From Methanomassiliicoccus luminyensis B10 (GTDB taxonomy: Archaea; Thermoplasmatota; Thermoplasmata; Methanomassiliicoccales; Methanomassiliicoccaceae): a stretch of 64,000 nucleotides of DNA. The notes beneath the pieces were generated by a model, which saw only the letters and a program-made list of their open reading frames with translations, ran no database searches and was not told the origin of the DNA. Shown here piece by piece: positions 8,414-16,982 of the stretch (positions are counted from its first letter, which is position 1; each line of letters starts with the position of its first letter). The stretch lies in assembly GCF_000308215.1 (NCBI RefSeq), contig NZ_CAJE01000012.1:630894-694893 (forward strand), read 5' to 3'. The position numbers were made by a program, and so were the translations under genes.

Positions 8414-9573
8414 TGGATTTGCGCATCGCGATGTTCACCGACTCGTACCTCCCTTCCAAGGACGGGGTGGTCACCTCCATACTGCTCACGAAGCAGGAAC
8501 TGGAGAAGCTGGGACACGAAGTGTTCATATTCGCCCCGGAGCCCTGGGACTACCGGGACCGGGAGAGCGGGGTATACTACTTCAAGTCCAGGGGCTTCAA
8601 GAGCTACCCTGGCTACATGATCCCCATGTTCCCGACCAACAAGTGCGAGATACTGAGGGAGCTGAACGTCGACCTCATCCATACCCATGGCCTTCTGTTC
8701 ATGGGCTTGCGCAGCATGTTCGCCGGGAGGACGCTGTCCAAGCCGGTGGTGGTGACGTTTCACACCATGGTCACCGACGCGGCCAAGTACTACGCCAGGA
8801 TACCTATACCGGACTGGATGACCAACCGGCTGTTCTGGATATACCTCCGGGAGCTGCTGGAGAGAGCTGACGCGGTGGTAGCCCCAACCGACGCCATACG
8901 CACCGAGCTTTTGAACTACGCTCCCGACATGAAGCGCATCGAGGTCATTCCCACCGGGGTGGACACCGCCCGCTTCAGCCCCGCCAACGACGGCTCCGAG
9001 GTCAGGAACAAGTATGGCCTGGACGGGGAGAAGGTGCTCCTCCACCTGGGCAGGATCGCCTGGGAGAAGAACCTGGACCTGGTGCTGAAAGGGTTCAGGA
9101 AGCTCTCCGCCGAGGACCGCGACATCCGGCTAATGATCGTAGGGGAGGGGCCAGCCAAGAAGCACTACCAGAAGATGGCCTCGGAGCTGGGGATCGAGGA
9201 GAAGACCATATTCACCGGCTTCGTTCCTGACGCCGACCTGCCGCAGTATTACGCGGCCTGCGACGCCTTCACCATCGCGTCGAAGTTCGAGACCCAGGGC
9301 CTGGCGGCCTTGGAGGCCATGGCCAGCGGGAAGCCCGTGGCCGGGATCGACTACCGGGCCGTCGCCGAGCTGGTGACCCCCGGCCAGGACGGCTTCCTCT
9401 TCGATGACTCGCCGGATTCGTGCGCCGATGCCATGTCCGCGGCGCTCTCGAGCGGCGAGGATGTCCGGAAGAACGCGCGCAGGAAGGCCGAGGCCTTCGG
9501 CATGGAGAAGAGCGCGGTCAAGCTGGTGGACCTGTACAAGTACGCCGTCGAACACAAGGCCAACGGCCATTAA
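8413..9573 (+). CDS. GT4-family glycosyltransferase, probably lipid-directed
   Basis: A 386-residue GT-B fold enzyme. The N-terminal half has the acceptor-side pattern MFTDSYLPSKDGVVTSI and DLIHTHGLLF. The C-terminal half has the nucleotide-sugar pattern LLHLGRIAWEKN and the EX7E-type motif FETQGLAALEAM. The sequence most resembles 1,2-diacylglycerol/processive glucosyltransferases, so transfer of a sugar to a membrane lipid is plausible. It starts inside the stop of thiDN (TGATG); GTG 8410 is an alternative start. Together with the next three genes it forms a membrane/glycolipid module. The exact sugar and acceptor cannot be deduced. Confidence 0.82.
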   Translation: MDLRIAMFTDSYLPSKDGVVTSILLTKQELEKLGHEVFIFAPEPWDYRDRESGVYYFKSRGFKSYPGYMIPMFPTNKCEILRELNVDLIHTHGLLFMGLRSMFAGRTLSKPVVVTFHTMVTDAAKYYARIPIPDWMTNRLFWIYLRELLERADAVVAPTDAIRTELLNYAPDMKRIEVIPTGVDTARFSPANDGSEVRNKYGLDGEKVLLHLGRIAWEKNLDLVLKGFRKLSAEDRDIRLMIVGEGPAKKHYQKMASELGIEEKTIFTGFVPDADLPQYYAACDAFTIASKFETQGLAALEAMASGKPVAGIDYRAVAELVTPGQDGFLFDDSPDSCADAMSAALSSGEDVRKNARRKAEAFGMEKSAVKLVDLYKYAVEHKANGH

Positions 9574-9613
9574 CGGAAAGGTTTTCTAATGGGGACAGGC
9601 TGTACCCACCCGA

Positions 9614-10225
9614 ATGGACTTCAGCTCCTTCGGTGACCTAATCAGTGAGCTTTTCAAGCCCTTGGGACTGTGGGGGGCGCTAATCTGCATATTCATACTG
9701 TTCTATGTCGACTCGATCCTCTTCCCCACTCTCCCAGAGCTGTTCACCGTGATCATCTTCAACTCAGGGATACAGACCGGTGCGGATCAGTTCCTGTTCG
9801 GGGTGGGCATGCTCGCCACCATAGTGATCGCGGAGGTCCTGGGCGTCCTGACGCTGTATTCGGTGGTAAAGTTCGTCAGGCTATCAGGCAGGATAGAGAG
9901 AGCGGTCCGCAAGTTCCGCGATTTCCTGGTGGTCCCGGACGAGAGGATGATCCTGGTGAACAGGGTCGCTCCGATCCTTCCGTTCCTGGGAGCCTTCGTG
10001 GCGCTGTGCGGGTGGAACCTGAGGAAGTCCCTAACCTACGTGATGATAGGCGGCTCCTGCAAATACGGCGTCATATTGGTCCTCAGCGGCCTGTTCTTCA
10101 TCTACCTGAGCAACGATATTGCGTGGCTGGTCACCCTGACGATGATCGTGGCGGTCATAGCATTGAGCATGGTGGCCACTTACATCCGGAAGAAGAGGAT
10201 GGATAATGCGTATCGTCCAGCTTAA
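9614..10225 (+). CDS. Small VTT/DedA-like integral membrane protein
   Basis: A 203-residue protein with about five hydrophobic segments. The central portion (NRVAPILPFLGAFVALCGW followed by K...Y..IGGSCKYG) resembles the conserved core of VTT/DedA (SNARE-associated) proteins, now linked to lipid scrambling or carrier recycling, though the N-terminal half-helix motif is weak. It overlaps the following glycosyltransferase by 20 bp, so the two are translationally coupled. A TTTTCTAA tract about 26 bp upstream may be its TATA box. A role in moving glycolipid or polyprenyl carriers is inferred from context only. Confidence 0.65.
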   Translation: MDFSSFGDLISELFKPLGLWGALICIFILFYVDSILFPTLPELFTVIIFNSGIQTGADQFLFGVGMLATIVIAEVLGVLTLYSVVKFVRLSGRIERAVRKFRDFLVVPDERMILVNRVAPILPFLGAFVALCGWNLRKSLTYVMIGGSCKYGVILVLSGLFFIYLSNDIAWLVTLTMIVAVIALSMVATYIRKKRMDNAYRPA

Positions 10226-11270
10226 CCCGTACCACTATCCGTACATGGGCGGCATAGAGCACCGCGTCCATGAGGTGTGCAAACACCTCTCCCGCCGCCA
10301 TGAGGTCGTAGTGCTCACGGCCCAACTGGACGGGGCAAAGGAGGTGGAGGAGATCGACGGGTACACCGTCCGCAGGCTGCCCTCCCGATTCCTGAACATA
10401 TACAATCCCCCCTTCGTTTCTACCCCGGGGGTCTTGGAGGCGCTGAACGGCATAGAGCCGGACCTGGTGGACTTCCATTTCCGATGGGCGCCTTCCTACA
10501 CCCGGGCCATGACAGAGTATGACGGGAGGTGGGTCTTCACATTCCACAATACCTTCGGCGAGGGAAAAGGGCTCATAGGGGCCGCCAGCACGGTCAACGA
10601 TTCCCTCTTCGCCCGGCACATCAGGGACCGCCGGGTCATCTGCGTCACCGACTTCGTAAAGAGGGACCTACTGTCGCGCGGCTTTGACGAGGCGCAGCTG
10701 GACGTGGTGCCAACGGGGGTGCACCTGGCCGAGGGGAACGGGCATGATGACGGCTTCGTCCTGTTCGCCGGCAGGCTGGTCGGCACGAAGGGGCTGCCCT
10801 ATCTCATCAAGGCCATGGCCCAGGTCGACGGCAGGCTGGTCATCATGGGCTCCGGCCCGGACCGCGATAGGCTGGAGTCCTTGACCGGGAGGCTGGGCCT
10901 GGAGGACCGGGTGCAGTTCACCGGGCAGGTCGACGAGGACACCAAGCAGAGGCTGATGTCCTCCTGCTCGGTGTTCGCCATGCCCTCGCTGTTCGAATCG
11001 CTGGGCCTGGCGGCGGCGGAGGCGATGTCTTGGGGCAAGCCCGTAGTGGCCACCCAGGTCGGCGGCCTCCCCGAGATCGTGGGCGACGGCGGGATACTGG
11101 TGCCCCCCAAGGACCCCCCGGCGATGGCGGGGGCTCTGAACCTCCTGCTGTCGGACCGGGAGAAGCGCAGGGAGGTAGGGGCGAAGGCCCGCGCCCACAT
11201 GAGGAAGTACGACTGGAACATCGTGGCCAGGGACCTTGAGAAGGTATATCTCCGGGCCGCCGAGGAGTAG
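10206..11270 (+). CDS. GT4-family glycosyltransferase
   Basis: A 354-residue GT-B enzyme. It opens with MRIVQLNPYHYPYMGGIEHR, the usual acceptor-side glycine loop of GT4 enzymes. It then has the donor-side FAGRLVGTKGLPYLIKAM and the EX7E motif FESLGLAAAEAMSWGKPVV. It overlaps the VTT-like gene by 20 bp and ends 8 bp before a PAP2 phosphatase, so it belongs to one operon acting at the membrane. Substrate unknown. Confidence 0.85.
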   Translation: MRIVQLNPYHYPYMGGIEHRVHEVCKHLSRRHEVVVLTAQLDGAKEVEEIDGYTVRRLPSRFLNIYNPPFVSTPGVLEALNGIEPDLVDFHFRWAPSYTRAMTEYDGRWVFTFHNTFGEGKGLIGAASTVNDSLFARHIRDRRVICVTDFVKRDLLSRGFDEAQLDVVPTGVHLAEGNGHDDGFVLFAGRLVGTKGLPYLIKAMAQVDGRLVIMGSGPDRDRLESLTGRLGLEDRVQFTGQVDEDTKQRLMSSCSVFAMPSLFESLGLAAAEAMSWGKPVVATQVGGLPEIVGDGGILVPPKDPPAMAGALNLLLSDREKRREVGAKARAHMRKYDWNIVARDLEKVYLRAAEE

Positions 11271-11278
11271 GTGGACCC

Positions 11279-12064
11279 ATGGGGCCTGGGACCGCGGTCC
11301 TCCTCGTCCTGATCGTGGCCGCCGCGACCACCGCCGCGCTGCTGTCCCGGGGGCGTTCACCTTCCGTTCTGCTAAAGAGCCTTTCCGCGGCGTGGCCCTG
11401 GCTCTTGCTCCTGGTCATGTCCAACGCCGTTGAGCTCGCCATGAATAGGGCGGTGCCGTTGAGCTCGCCGGTGGGAGTGCACATCACCTCCTTTACCAGC
11501 TCCTTTCTCCCCGGCATCCCGTCCTGGCTACAAGCCGTCCTTCCCGCCGATCCCCTTGTTCTGGCCCTCGGCCTTGCATACATCCTGGGCCTTCCCTTCG
11601 TGCTCATCGTCGTCCCTCTCACTTTGGCGTGGAGGGGCGAGGTCCCCGCCCTGAGGACCTACTGCCTGTGCCTCGCCATCGCGTACGTGTCCGGGATCGC
11701 CCTTCACCTGGCGTTCCCTTCGGCCAGGCCGTCCCTGCATCCCGGCTCGGGCATACTGCCGCTGCTGTATTCCGATCCGGTCCTGGGGCCGCTGCACTCC
11801 GACCTGGGGACGCCCGGCCGGAGTTTTCCTAGCTGGCACGTCACCCAGCTGAGCGCGGCGCTGTTCGCTCTCATCGACAGGAGACATGCGCGCGTGGCGC
11901 TGTCGGCCGTCCTGGCTATCACTGCGCTGGCGGTCCTGTTCCTGGGGGTCCACTGGCCCGCGGACGTCATCGGAGGTCTGATTTTGGGAGCGGGGGCTGC
12001 GCTCATCGGCAGGGAGACAATGAAAAGATGGGAAGAAGGTTCAAAGGGTTTCAGGACACGCTGA
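11279..12064 (+). CDS. PAP2-superfamily membrane phosphatase
   Basis: A 261-residue protein with about six hydrophobic segments. The three phosphatase motifs are recognisable: ARPSLHP (motif 1, with K replaced), SFPSWHVTQ (motif 2, PSxH with the catalytic His), and LGVHWPADVIGG (motif 3, H...D). These enzymes remove phosphate from lipid phosphates or transfer phospho-headgroups. The arrangement resembles the inositolphosphotransferase-like PAP2 subgroup. It is the last gene of the glycosyltransferase module, and its last 14 bp overlap the end of the convergent FKBP gene. Confidence 0.85.
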   Translation: MGPGTAVLLVLIVAAATTAALLSRGRSPSVLLKSLSAAWPWLLLLVMSNAVELAMNRAVPLSSPVGVHITSFTSSFLPGIPSWLQAVLPADPLVLALGLAYILGLPFVLIVVPLTLAWRGEVPALRTYCLCLAIAYVSGIALHLAFPSARPSLHPGSGILPLLYSDPVLGPLHSDLGTPGRSFPSWHVTQLSAALFALIDRRHARVALSAVLAITALAVLFLGVHWPADVIGGLILGAGAALIGRETMKRWEEGSKGFRTR

Positions 12065-12968
12065 GGATTGTGACCACGAAGTATATGGTGGTCCCCTTGA
12101 CCTCGGCCTTGCTGTCGGTGTTGATGGTCACCTTTCCGTCGGCGACCTGGTACACGATGAACTTAGAGGAGTCGCCCCCATCGTAGCCCTTCACGTACCC
12201 GGCGCTGGACCCGTCAAGCTGGTGCACGACCGTGATGCTGCCCCCGCTGACGGTTGCGGTGATGTCCCACCCATAGGATGCATCGTCCGAGTTGGCGTAG
12301 GCCTTGTAGGTGCTGCCGCTGGTCACATCGTTCCAGACGGTGACCTGGCCGGTGACGGGATCCACACCGATCACCCAGACATCCCACCCGTACCGGGGGT
12401 CCGTGATCTTGGAAACGGACGTGGCGTCCACGCCGAAGATAGTCTTGAACTCGGCCGTAGTCAGAACATCGGTGACAGGGACGGTCTCCGTCAGATCAAA
12501 GGTCACGAGCTTGGTGCTGTCGATCGCACCGTAGCCCAGGGATACCGGGATGGAGATGTTCTTCGTCTGCCCGGCCTTCAGGCCCAGGATGCCATATTCG
12601 AAGCCCTTGATGTACCCGCCCTGGCCGACGGTCAGCTCCAGAGGCTTGTCGCTGGTCCCCGAGAAGCTGAACAGAGGGGTCTTCGGATAAGTGGTGTTGT
12701 CGACGGCTACAGAGTAGATGGAGGTGTCGAACACGCGCCCGTCCGGCAGCTTGCCGATATAGCTCAGCTTGACCTTGGAACCGATCTTTACTTCCGTGCC
12801 GCTCGCCGAGGCGTCCCCGGTAACGAACAGGAACGCTCCAATAGTAGAGGCCAGGAGAACTACCACAATGATGATGGCCAAGATGCTCTTGGCTCCGCTC
12901 TTTGAGCTTGTAAGCGATCGCCTTCCGCTCTGCATCGCGCCAGAGATTTCACTCTCTGGATTTAACAT
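12051..12968 (-). CDS. Membrane-anchored FKBP-type peptidyl-prolyl isomerase
   Basis: About 305 residues from ATG 12968. A single N-terminal membrane anchor (AIIIVVVLLASTIGAFLF) follows a basic Ser/Lys segment. The next part is an FKBP domain: VKLSYIGKLPDGRVFDTS, LELTVGQGGYIKGFEYGILG and SIPVSLGYG. An insert-in-flap region and a roughly 130-residue C-terminal extension rich in Gly, Ser and Thr follow. It probably folds surface proteins outside the cell. The open frame extends upstream to 13157, but that part is low-complexity Arg-rich and overlaps the thrS promoter, so I start at 12968. No clear TATA box near this ATG. Confidence 0.85.
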   Translation of the reverse strand: MLNPESEISGAMQSGRRSLTSSKSGAKSILAIIIVVVLLASTIGAFLFVTGDASASGTEVKIGSKVKLSYIGKLPDGRVFDTSIYSVAVDNTTYPKTPLFSFSGTSDKPLELTVGQGGYIKGFEYGILGLKAGQTKNISIPVSLGYGAIDSTKLVTFDLTETVPVTDVLTTAEFKTIFGVDATSVSKITDPRYGWDVWVIGVDPVTGQVTVWNDVTSGSTYKAYANSDDASYGWDITATVSGGSITVVHQLDGSSAGYVKGYDGGDSSKFIVYQVADGKVTINTDSKAEVKGTTIYFVVTILSVS

Positions 12969-13109
12969 TATGGTCCATAGAACCCCGGACCGATGACAGG
13001 GCCGCGGACCGCAGGGGGCGGACCCATCCATCCGGGACGCGCGCTCGGGGGCGGCACGACCGCCCCGCCTGGCACCATGCCGCGAGCGTGTTGCCGTTCG
13101 TAAAAGAAC

Positions 13110-13117
13110 AAATATAG
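13110..13117 (+). promoter_or_regulatory. TATA box of thrS
   Basis: AAATATAG centred about 27 bp upstream of the thrS ATG, predicting a leaderless message. On the other strand the same tract reads CTATATTT and could also serve the divergent FKBP gene, with a leader of more than 100 nt. Confidence 0.6.
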
Positions 13118-13140
13118 GGCAGGAGTTACTTGCCCCCTCG

Positions 13141-14838
13141 ATGAAGACCTTATTCATTCACGCTGATTTCCTGGAGTTCAACGTCAAGAAGCCCACGCCC
13201 GTCGCCGATCAGATCACTGACGAGGAGAAGCACGGGCGGTACGACGAGGTTCTCGTGGCGTTCATCAGCGTGGAGAAGCAGGACGAGGCGGAGCCCGAGG
13301 CGGTCGCCAAGCAGGCCGTTGCCAACATCAAGGATATCGTCGGCAAGGTCGGGGCGCAGAGGGTGGTCCTGTACCCCTATGCCCACCTGTCTTCATCCCT
13401 GTCCTCCCCGGCCGCCGGTAAGAAGATGCTCCGGGACATGGAGAAGCTTCTGATGGACGATGATATCGAGACCCACCGCGCTCCTTTCGGCTGGTACAAG
13501 GCCTTCGACATCGCCTGCAAGGGCCACCCCCTCTCGGAGCTGTCCAGGGACATCAAGGTGGCCGAGAAGAAGGCCGAGGCCATCGACCCCGCTGCGCTGC
13601 TCAAGCAGATCTCCAAGGCAAGGCTCAGCAAGGAGAACCTGAAGGAGAACGACCACCGGATCATCGGGCAGAAGCTGGACCTCTTCAGCTTTTACGATGT
13701 CGCTCCCGGAATGGTCTTCTGGCACCCCAAGGGGCTGATCATCAGGAACGCCCTGATCGACTTCTGGAGAGAGGAACACAGGAAGGCAGGGTACCAGGAG
13801 ATAAAGACGCCCCAGGTCATGAGCGACATCCTGTGGAAGGTCTCCGGGCACTGGGGCCACTACAAGGACAATATCTTCCTGACCAACTACGACGACCGGC
13901 AGTTCGCGGTCAAGCCCATGAACTGCCCGGGCGGCCTGCTGGTGTTCAGCAGCAGGGAGAGGAGCTATAGGGAGCTCCCGCTGAGGATGTCCGAGCTGGG
14001 GGAGGTCCACCGGCTGGAGCTTTCCGGGGTGCTGTCCGGCCTGTTCCGGGTCATCCAGTTCACCCAGGACGATGCGCACATATACTGCACGGAAGAGCAG
14101 CTGGAGCAGGAAATCAACGGGGTCATCGACCTCATCGACAAGTTCTACAAGCTGTTCGGGTTCGAGTACCGCATGGAGCTGTCCACCAAGCCGGAGAACT
14201 CCATGGGCGATCCCGCGCTGTGGGTGAAGGCGGAGGCCGCTCTCAGGAACGCACTGGATGACCGGGGCGTAAAGTACGAGGTCAATGAGGGGGACGGCGC
14301 GTTCTACGGCCCCAAGATCGACTTCAAGATAAAGGACTCCCTGGGCCGGGAGTGGCAGACCGCCACTATCCAGCTGGACTTCCAGATGCCCGAGCGGTTC
14401 CAGATCAAATACGTGGGGGACGACGGCAAGGACCACACCCCCATAATGCTGCACCGGGCCATCTACGGCTCCCTGGAAAGGTTCATCGGCATATTGCTGG
14501 AGCACCTGAACGGGAACCTGCCGGTCTGGCTCGCTCCCATCCAGGCACGCGTCATCGCCTTCAAGGACGACAACGCCAAGGCGGCCGAGGACGTTCGCAA
14601 CAAGCTCTTCGACCAGGGGTACCGGGTCGACCTGGACGTGAGCTACGGCACGGTGGAGGGGAAGATCAGGGACGCCGAGCTGCAGAAGATCCCCTACATC
14701 ATCGTGATCGGGGACAAGGAAGAGCAGAACGACACCCTGGCCGTCCGGCGGCACGGGACCAAGGCTCCCCGGTACGGCGTCAAGTTCGACGACTTCGAGG
14801 CGCAGCTGAGAGAGGAATGCCGCCTGAAAACCGCTTAA
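13141..14838 (+). CDS. thrS: Threonyl-tRNA synthetase, archaeal type with DTD-like editing domain
   Basis: Charges tRNA-Thr. Residues 1-140 form the archaeal N-terminal editing domain (MKTLFIHADFLEF, related to D-aminoacyl-tRNA deacylase) that removes serine mischarged on tRNA-Thr. The class II catalytic core has the zinc ligands Cys in MKPMNCPGG, His in TQDDAHIYC and His in IMLHRAIYG. Motif 2 and motif 3 segments (RMSELGEVHR, GSLERFIG) are present. The C-terminal anticodon-binding domain (VWLAPIQARVI...PYIIVIGDKE) is complete. At 565 residues it is somewhat short for the archaeal form. TATA box at 13110 supports the start. Confidence 0.95.
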   Translation: MKTLFIHADFLEFNVKKPTPVADQITDEEKHGRYDEVLVAFISVEKQDEAEPEAVAKQAVANIKDIVGKVGAQRVVLYPYAHLSSSLSSPAAGKKMLRDMEKLLMDDDIETHRAPFGWYKAFDIACKGHPLSELSRDIKVAEKKAEAIDPAALLKQISKARLSKENLKENDHRIIGQKLDLFSFYDVAPGMVFWHPKGLIIRNALIDFWREEHRKAGYQEIKTPQVMSDILWKVSGHWGHYKDNIFLTNYDDRQFAVKPMNCPGGLLVFSSRERSYRELPLRMSELGEVHRLELSGVLSGLFRVIQFTQDDAHIYCTEEQLEQEINGVIDLIDKFYKLFGFEYRMELSTKPENSMGDPALWVKAEAALRNALDDRGVKYEVNEGDGAFYGPKIDFKIKDSLGREWQTATIQLDFQMPERFQIKYVGDDGKDHTPIMLHRAIYGSLERFIGILLEHLNGNLPVWLAPIQARVIAFKDDNAKAAEDVRNKLFDQGYRVDLDVSYGTVEGKIRDAELQKIPYIIVIGDKEEQNDTLAVRRHGTKAPRYGVKFDDFEAQLREECRLKTA

Positions 14839-14898
14839 CCTTCTTCAATCATCTCCTCGAGAAAAGTGTTATGCTTGCCCAGGGGCTCCGTTCCTTCG

Positions 14899-15666
14899 AT
14901 GAGCGCCCCCGGACTCACCGATGAAGCGCAGCTTGCTCGCCAAAGCTTGTGGCTGAAGGAGTATCGCCTGTGGCTCCTGGACACATTTGTCCTCCCGACA
15001 TTTGCGGCCGCTAAGCCGGCCGCTCTGGACGTCGGCGGCGGCCCCGGCGTGATGGCCGAGGACCTCTCCTCCCGCATGGACATCACGGTGCTGGACCGGG
15101 ACCGCGGGATGGCCAGGAAAGCGAGGGGCAAAGGCCTTGAAGCTCTGCAGGGGGATGCTTGCACGCTCCCTTTCGCGGACGGCTCCTTCGATGTCGTCTG
15201 CTGCTCCTTCCTCTTGCTGTGGACCAAGGGCCCGGAAATAGCGCTGAGAGAGATGGTCCGGGTGTCCCGGGGCTGGGTGCTGTGCCTGGCCGAGCCGGAC
15301 CACGGGGGCCGGATCGATCATCCTGCGGCCTTGGCACCGGTCCGCGACCTGGTGGTGGAAGGGATGAGGCTGGAGGGGGCCGACCCGCTCATGGGGCGAA
15401 AGCTGTCGGGCCTGTTCCACGCCTGTGGCCTGGTACCCCGGATCGGCATCTACCCCGGCGCCTGGAACATCGAGGAGATCCGCCGGAACGCCGAGGAGGA
15501 GTGGGGGTGGATAGTCGATGCCGCAGGTGAGGGGCAGGGGCTCGAAAGCGTCAAGGCGGCGTGGGCTGAAGCTTTGGATGAGGGCAGCCTCTTCCAGTTC
15601 GATCCCATCTTCTACGCCATCGCCAGGAAGGGTCATGCCCCGGGGCGGGGGTCGAGGCAAGAGTAG
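14899..15666 (+). CDS. Class I SAM-dependent methyltransferase
   Basis: About 255 residues. The Rossmann SAM-binding motif LDVGGGPGVMAEDL is near residue 41, the acidic post-I residue is in ITVLDRD, and motif III-like DACTLPFADGSFDVVCC follows. This is the Methyltransf_11/25 type with no signature that fixes the substrate. I start at ATG 14899; GTG 14866 is in frame and 11 codons upstream. It converges with the radical SAM gene and overlaps its 3' end by 34 bp. Confidence 0.75.
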   Translation: MSAPGLTDEAQLARQSLWLKEYRLWLLDTFVLPTFAAAKPAALDVGGGPGVMAEDLSSRMDITVLDRDRGMARKARGKGLEALQGDACTLPFADGSFDVVCCSFLLLWTKGPEIALREMVRVSRGWVLCLAEPDHGGRIDHPAALAPVRDLVVEGMRLEGADPLMGRKLSGLFHACGLVPRIGIYPGAWNIEEIRRNAEEEWGWIVDAAGEGQGLESVKAAWAEALDEGSLFQFDPIFYAIARKGHAPGRGSRQE

Positions 15667-16982
15667 TCGCCATGCTCCCGGGCCAGGGGGCAGCCGCCCC
15701 CGCAGGTGTCCCGGAGCCCGCAGTCCACGCACTTGCCGTCGAGGTAGTTCCGCTCCCGGATGTCCCTGCACAGGCGGTGGTTCCAGATGTCCGCCCAATC
15801 ATCCACGAGGATGTTGCCAAGCGGCCGGTAGTAGCTCTGGCACGGCAGAACGGCCCCGTCCGGCTCCACGGCCATGTTCAGGGAGCAGGCGGTGCACTGC
15901 TTGATCCCCAGCCCCAGGTTGATGGGGTTCAGTTCGCAGTAGGGGGTCGGGGTGTACCACGTCATCCTCACCCCCGCCTCCTCAGCCACGGCCTTCAGCC
16001 GCACCAGCGCATCCTCCAGCTGCCGCATCTCCACGCCTTCGGCGTTCTTGCCCCGGCCTGAGCGTATCAACCCGTTGAAGGCGATGTTCTTCACTCCCAG
16101 GGAGATGAGGAAGCGCATCGTTCCCTCGATCTCCTCCAGGTTGGAACTCATGATGGTGGTGTTCGTGCTGACGTACAGGTCCTCGCACAGCGCCGTCTTC
16201 AGCCCCTCGATGGTTTCCTTCCACGCCCCAGTGTCCCCGGCCAAGCGGTCGTGAACGTCATCGCGGTGCGAAAGCACGGTTATCTGTACATGGTCCAGGC
16301 CTGCTTCCACCAGCTCGCGGAGGTACCCGGGCTCGCGGAGCTTGCGGCCGTTGGTCACCAGCCCCGTCACCTGTCCGAACTCCTCCGACGCGGTCACGAG
16401 TTCGCGGAGGCCGGGGAACAGGGTCGGTTCGCCGCCGGTGAACACCACGTGCGGCACCCCTGTCTCCCAGAGGCGCGCGATGGCTTCCTTCCACCGCTCG
16501 GTCCCGAGTTCGTCGAGCTGCCTTGGCTCGTTATAGCAGTGGCCGCATCGGTTCTGGCAATGGTAGGTCAGGATAAGGTCCATGCGGTACGGGGCGGGGA
16601 AATCGTCCGCCCCGATGGTGGGCTTGTTGGGCCCTATGGTGCACATGACCTCATCATCCCCTTGGATGAATCGCTCCAGCCGCTCCTTCACCTGAGCGTA
16701 GTGCCGCAGGGCGGTCTCGGCCCCCAGGCCCTTGTACCGGTGCGTCATGTACCGCGCCGCGTCCTTCTCGGAACGGCCCTCCAGCAGGCAGCGGGCGTAG
16801 TCCAGGGCGGTGCCGTTCAGCTCCACCAGGCGGGAGGCGTCGACGATGAGGACGCCCCGGTGGCACGCATCCACTCTCAGATGGAAGCGGTGGTGGGCCA
16901 GGTCGCCCTTCCCGTCGAAGCGGTGGGCCCCCGGCTCCAGGCCCCTGCCGAGCAGGTCGCTCCACCGGTCGCGGAGAGGCAT
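15633..16982 (-). CDS. Radical SAM/SPASM enzyme with N-terminal PqqD-like (RRE) domain; likely peptide-modifying
   Basis: 449 residues from ATG 16982. Residues about 30-110 resemble a PqqD-type RiPP-recognition element (VLIVDASRLVELNGTALDYARC, then ...MTHRYKG). The radical SAM core carries C142-x3-C146-x2-C149 (YHCQNRCGHCYNEP) and the GGEPTLFP SAM-binding motif. The C-terminus is a SPASM domain: CTACSLNMAVEPDGAVLPC, then CVDCGLRDTCGGGC, ligands for auxiliary 4Fe-4S clusters. This architecture is that of peptide maturases such as PqqE and sactisynthases. The ATG overlaps the stop of the upstream gene (TGATG) and is preceded by GGGAGGAGGG. That upstream gene ends in a Cys-Ala-repeat tail, the obvious candidate substrate. 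The open frame runs upstream to 17027, but the overlap and Shine-Dalgarno fix the start. Confidence 0.88.
   Translation of the reverse strand: MPLRDRWSDLLGRGLEPGAHRFDGKGDLAHHRFHLRVDACHRGVLIVDASRLVELNGTALDYARCLLEGRSEKDAARYMTHRYKGLGAETALRHYAQVKERLERFIQGDDEVMCTIGPNKPTIGADDFPAPYRMDLILTYHCQNRCGHCYNEPRQLDELGTERWKEAIARLWETGVPHVVFTGGEPTLFPGLRELVTASEEFGQVTGLVTNGRKLREPGYLRELVEAGLDHVQITVLSHRDDVHDRLAGDTGAWKETIEGLKTALCEDLYVSTNTTIMSSNLEEIEGTMRFLISLGVKNIAFNGLIRSGRGKNAEGVEMRQLEDALVRLKAVAEEAGVRMTWYTPTPYCELNPINLGLGIKQCTACSLNMAVEPDGAVLPCQSYYRPLGNILVDDWADIWNHRLCRDIRERNYLDGKCVDCGLRDTCGGGCPLAREHGDYSCLDPRPGA

Noticed and set aside
13393-14754. 453-codon minus-strand open frame opposite thrS
   Set aside because: Shadow of thrS third-position GC; no promoter, no motif.
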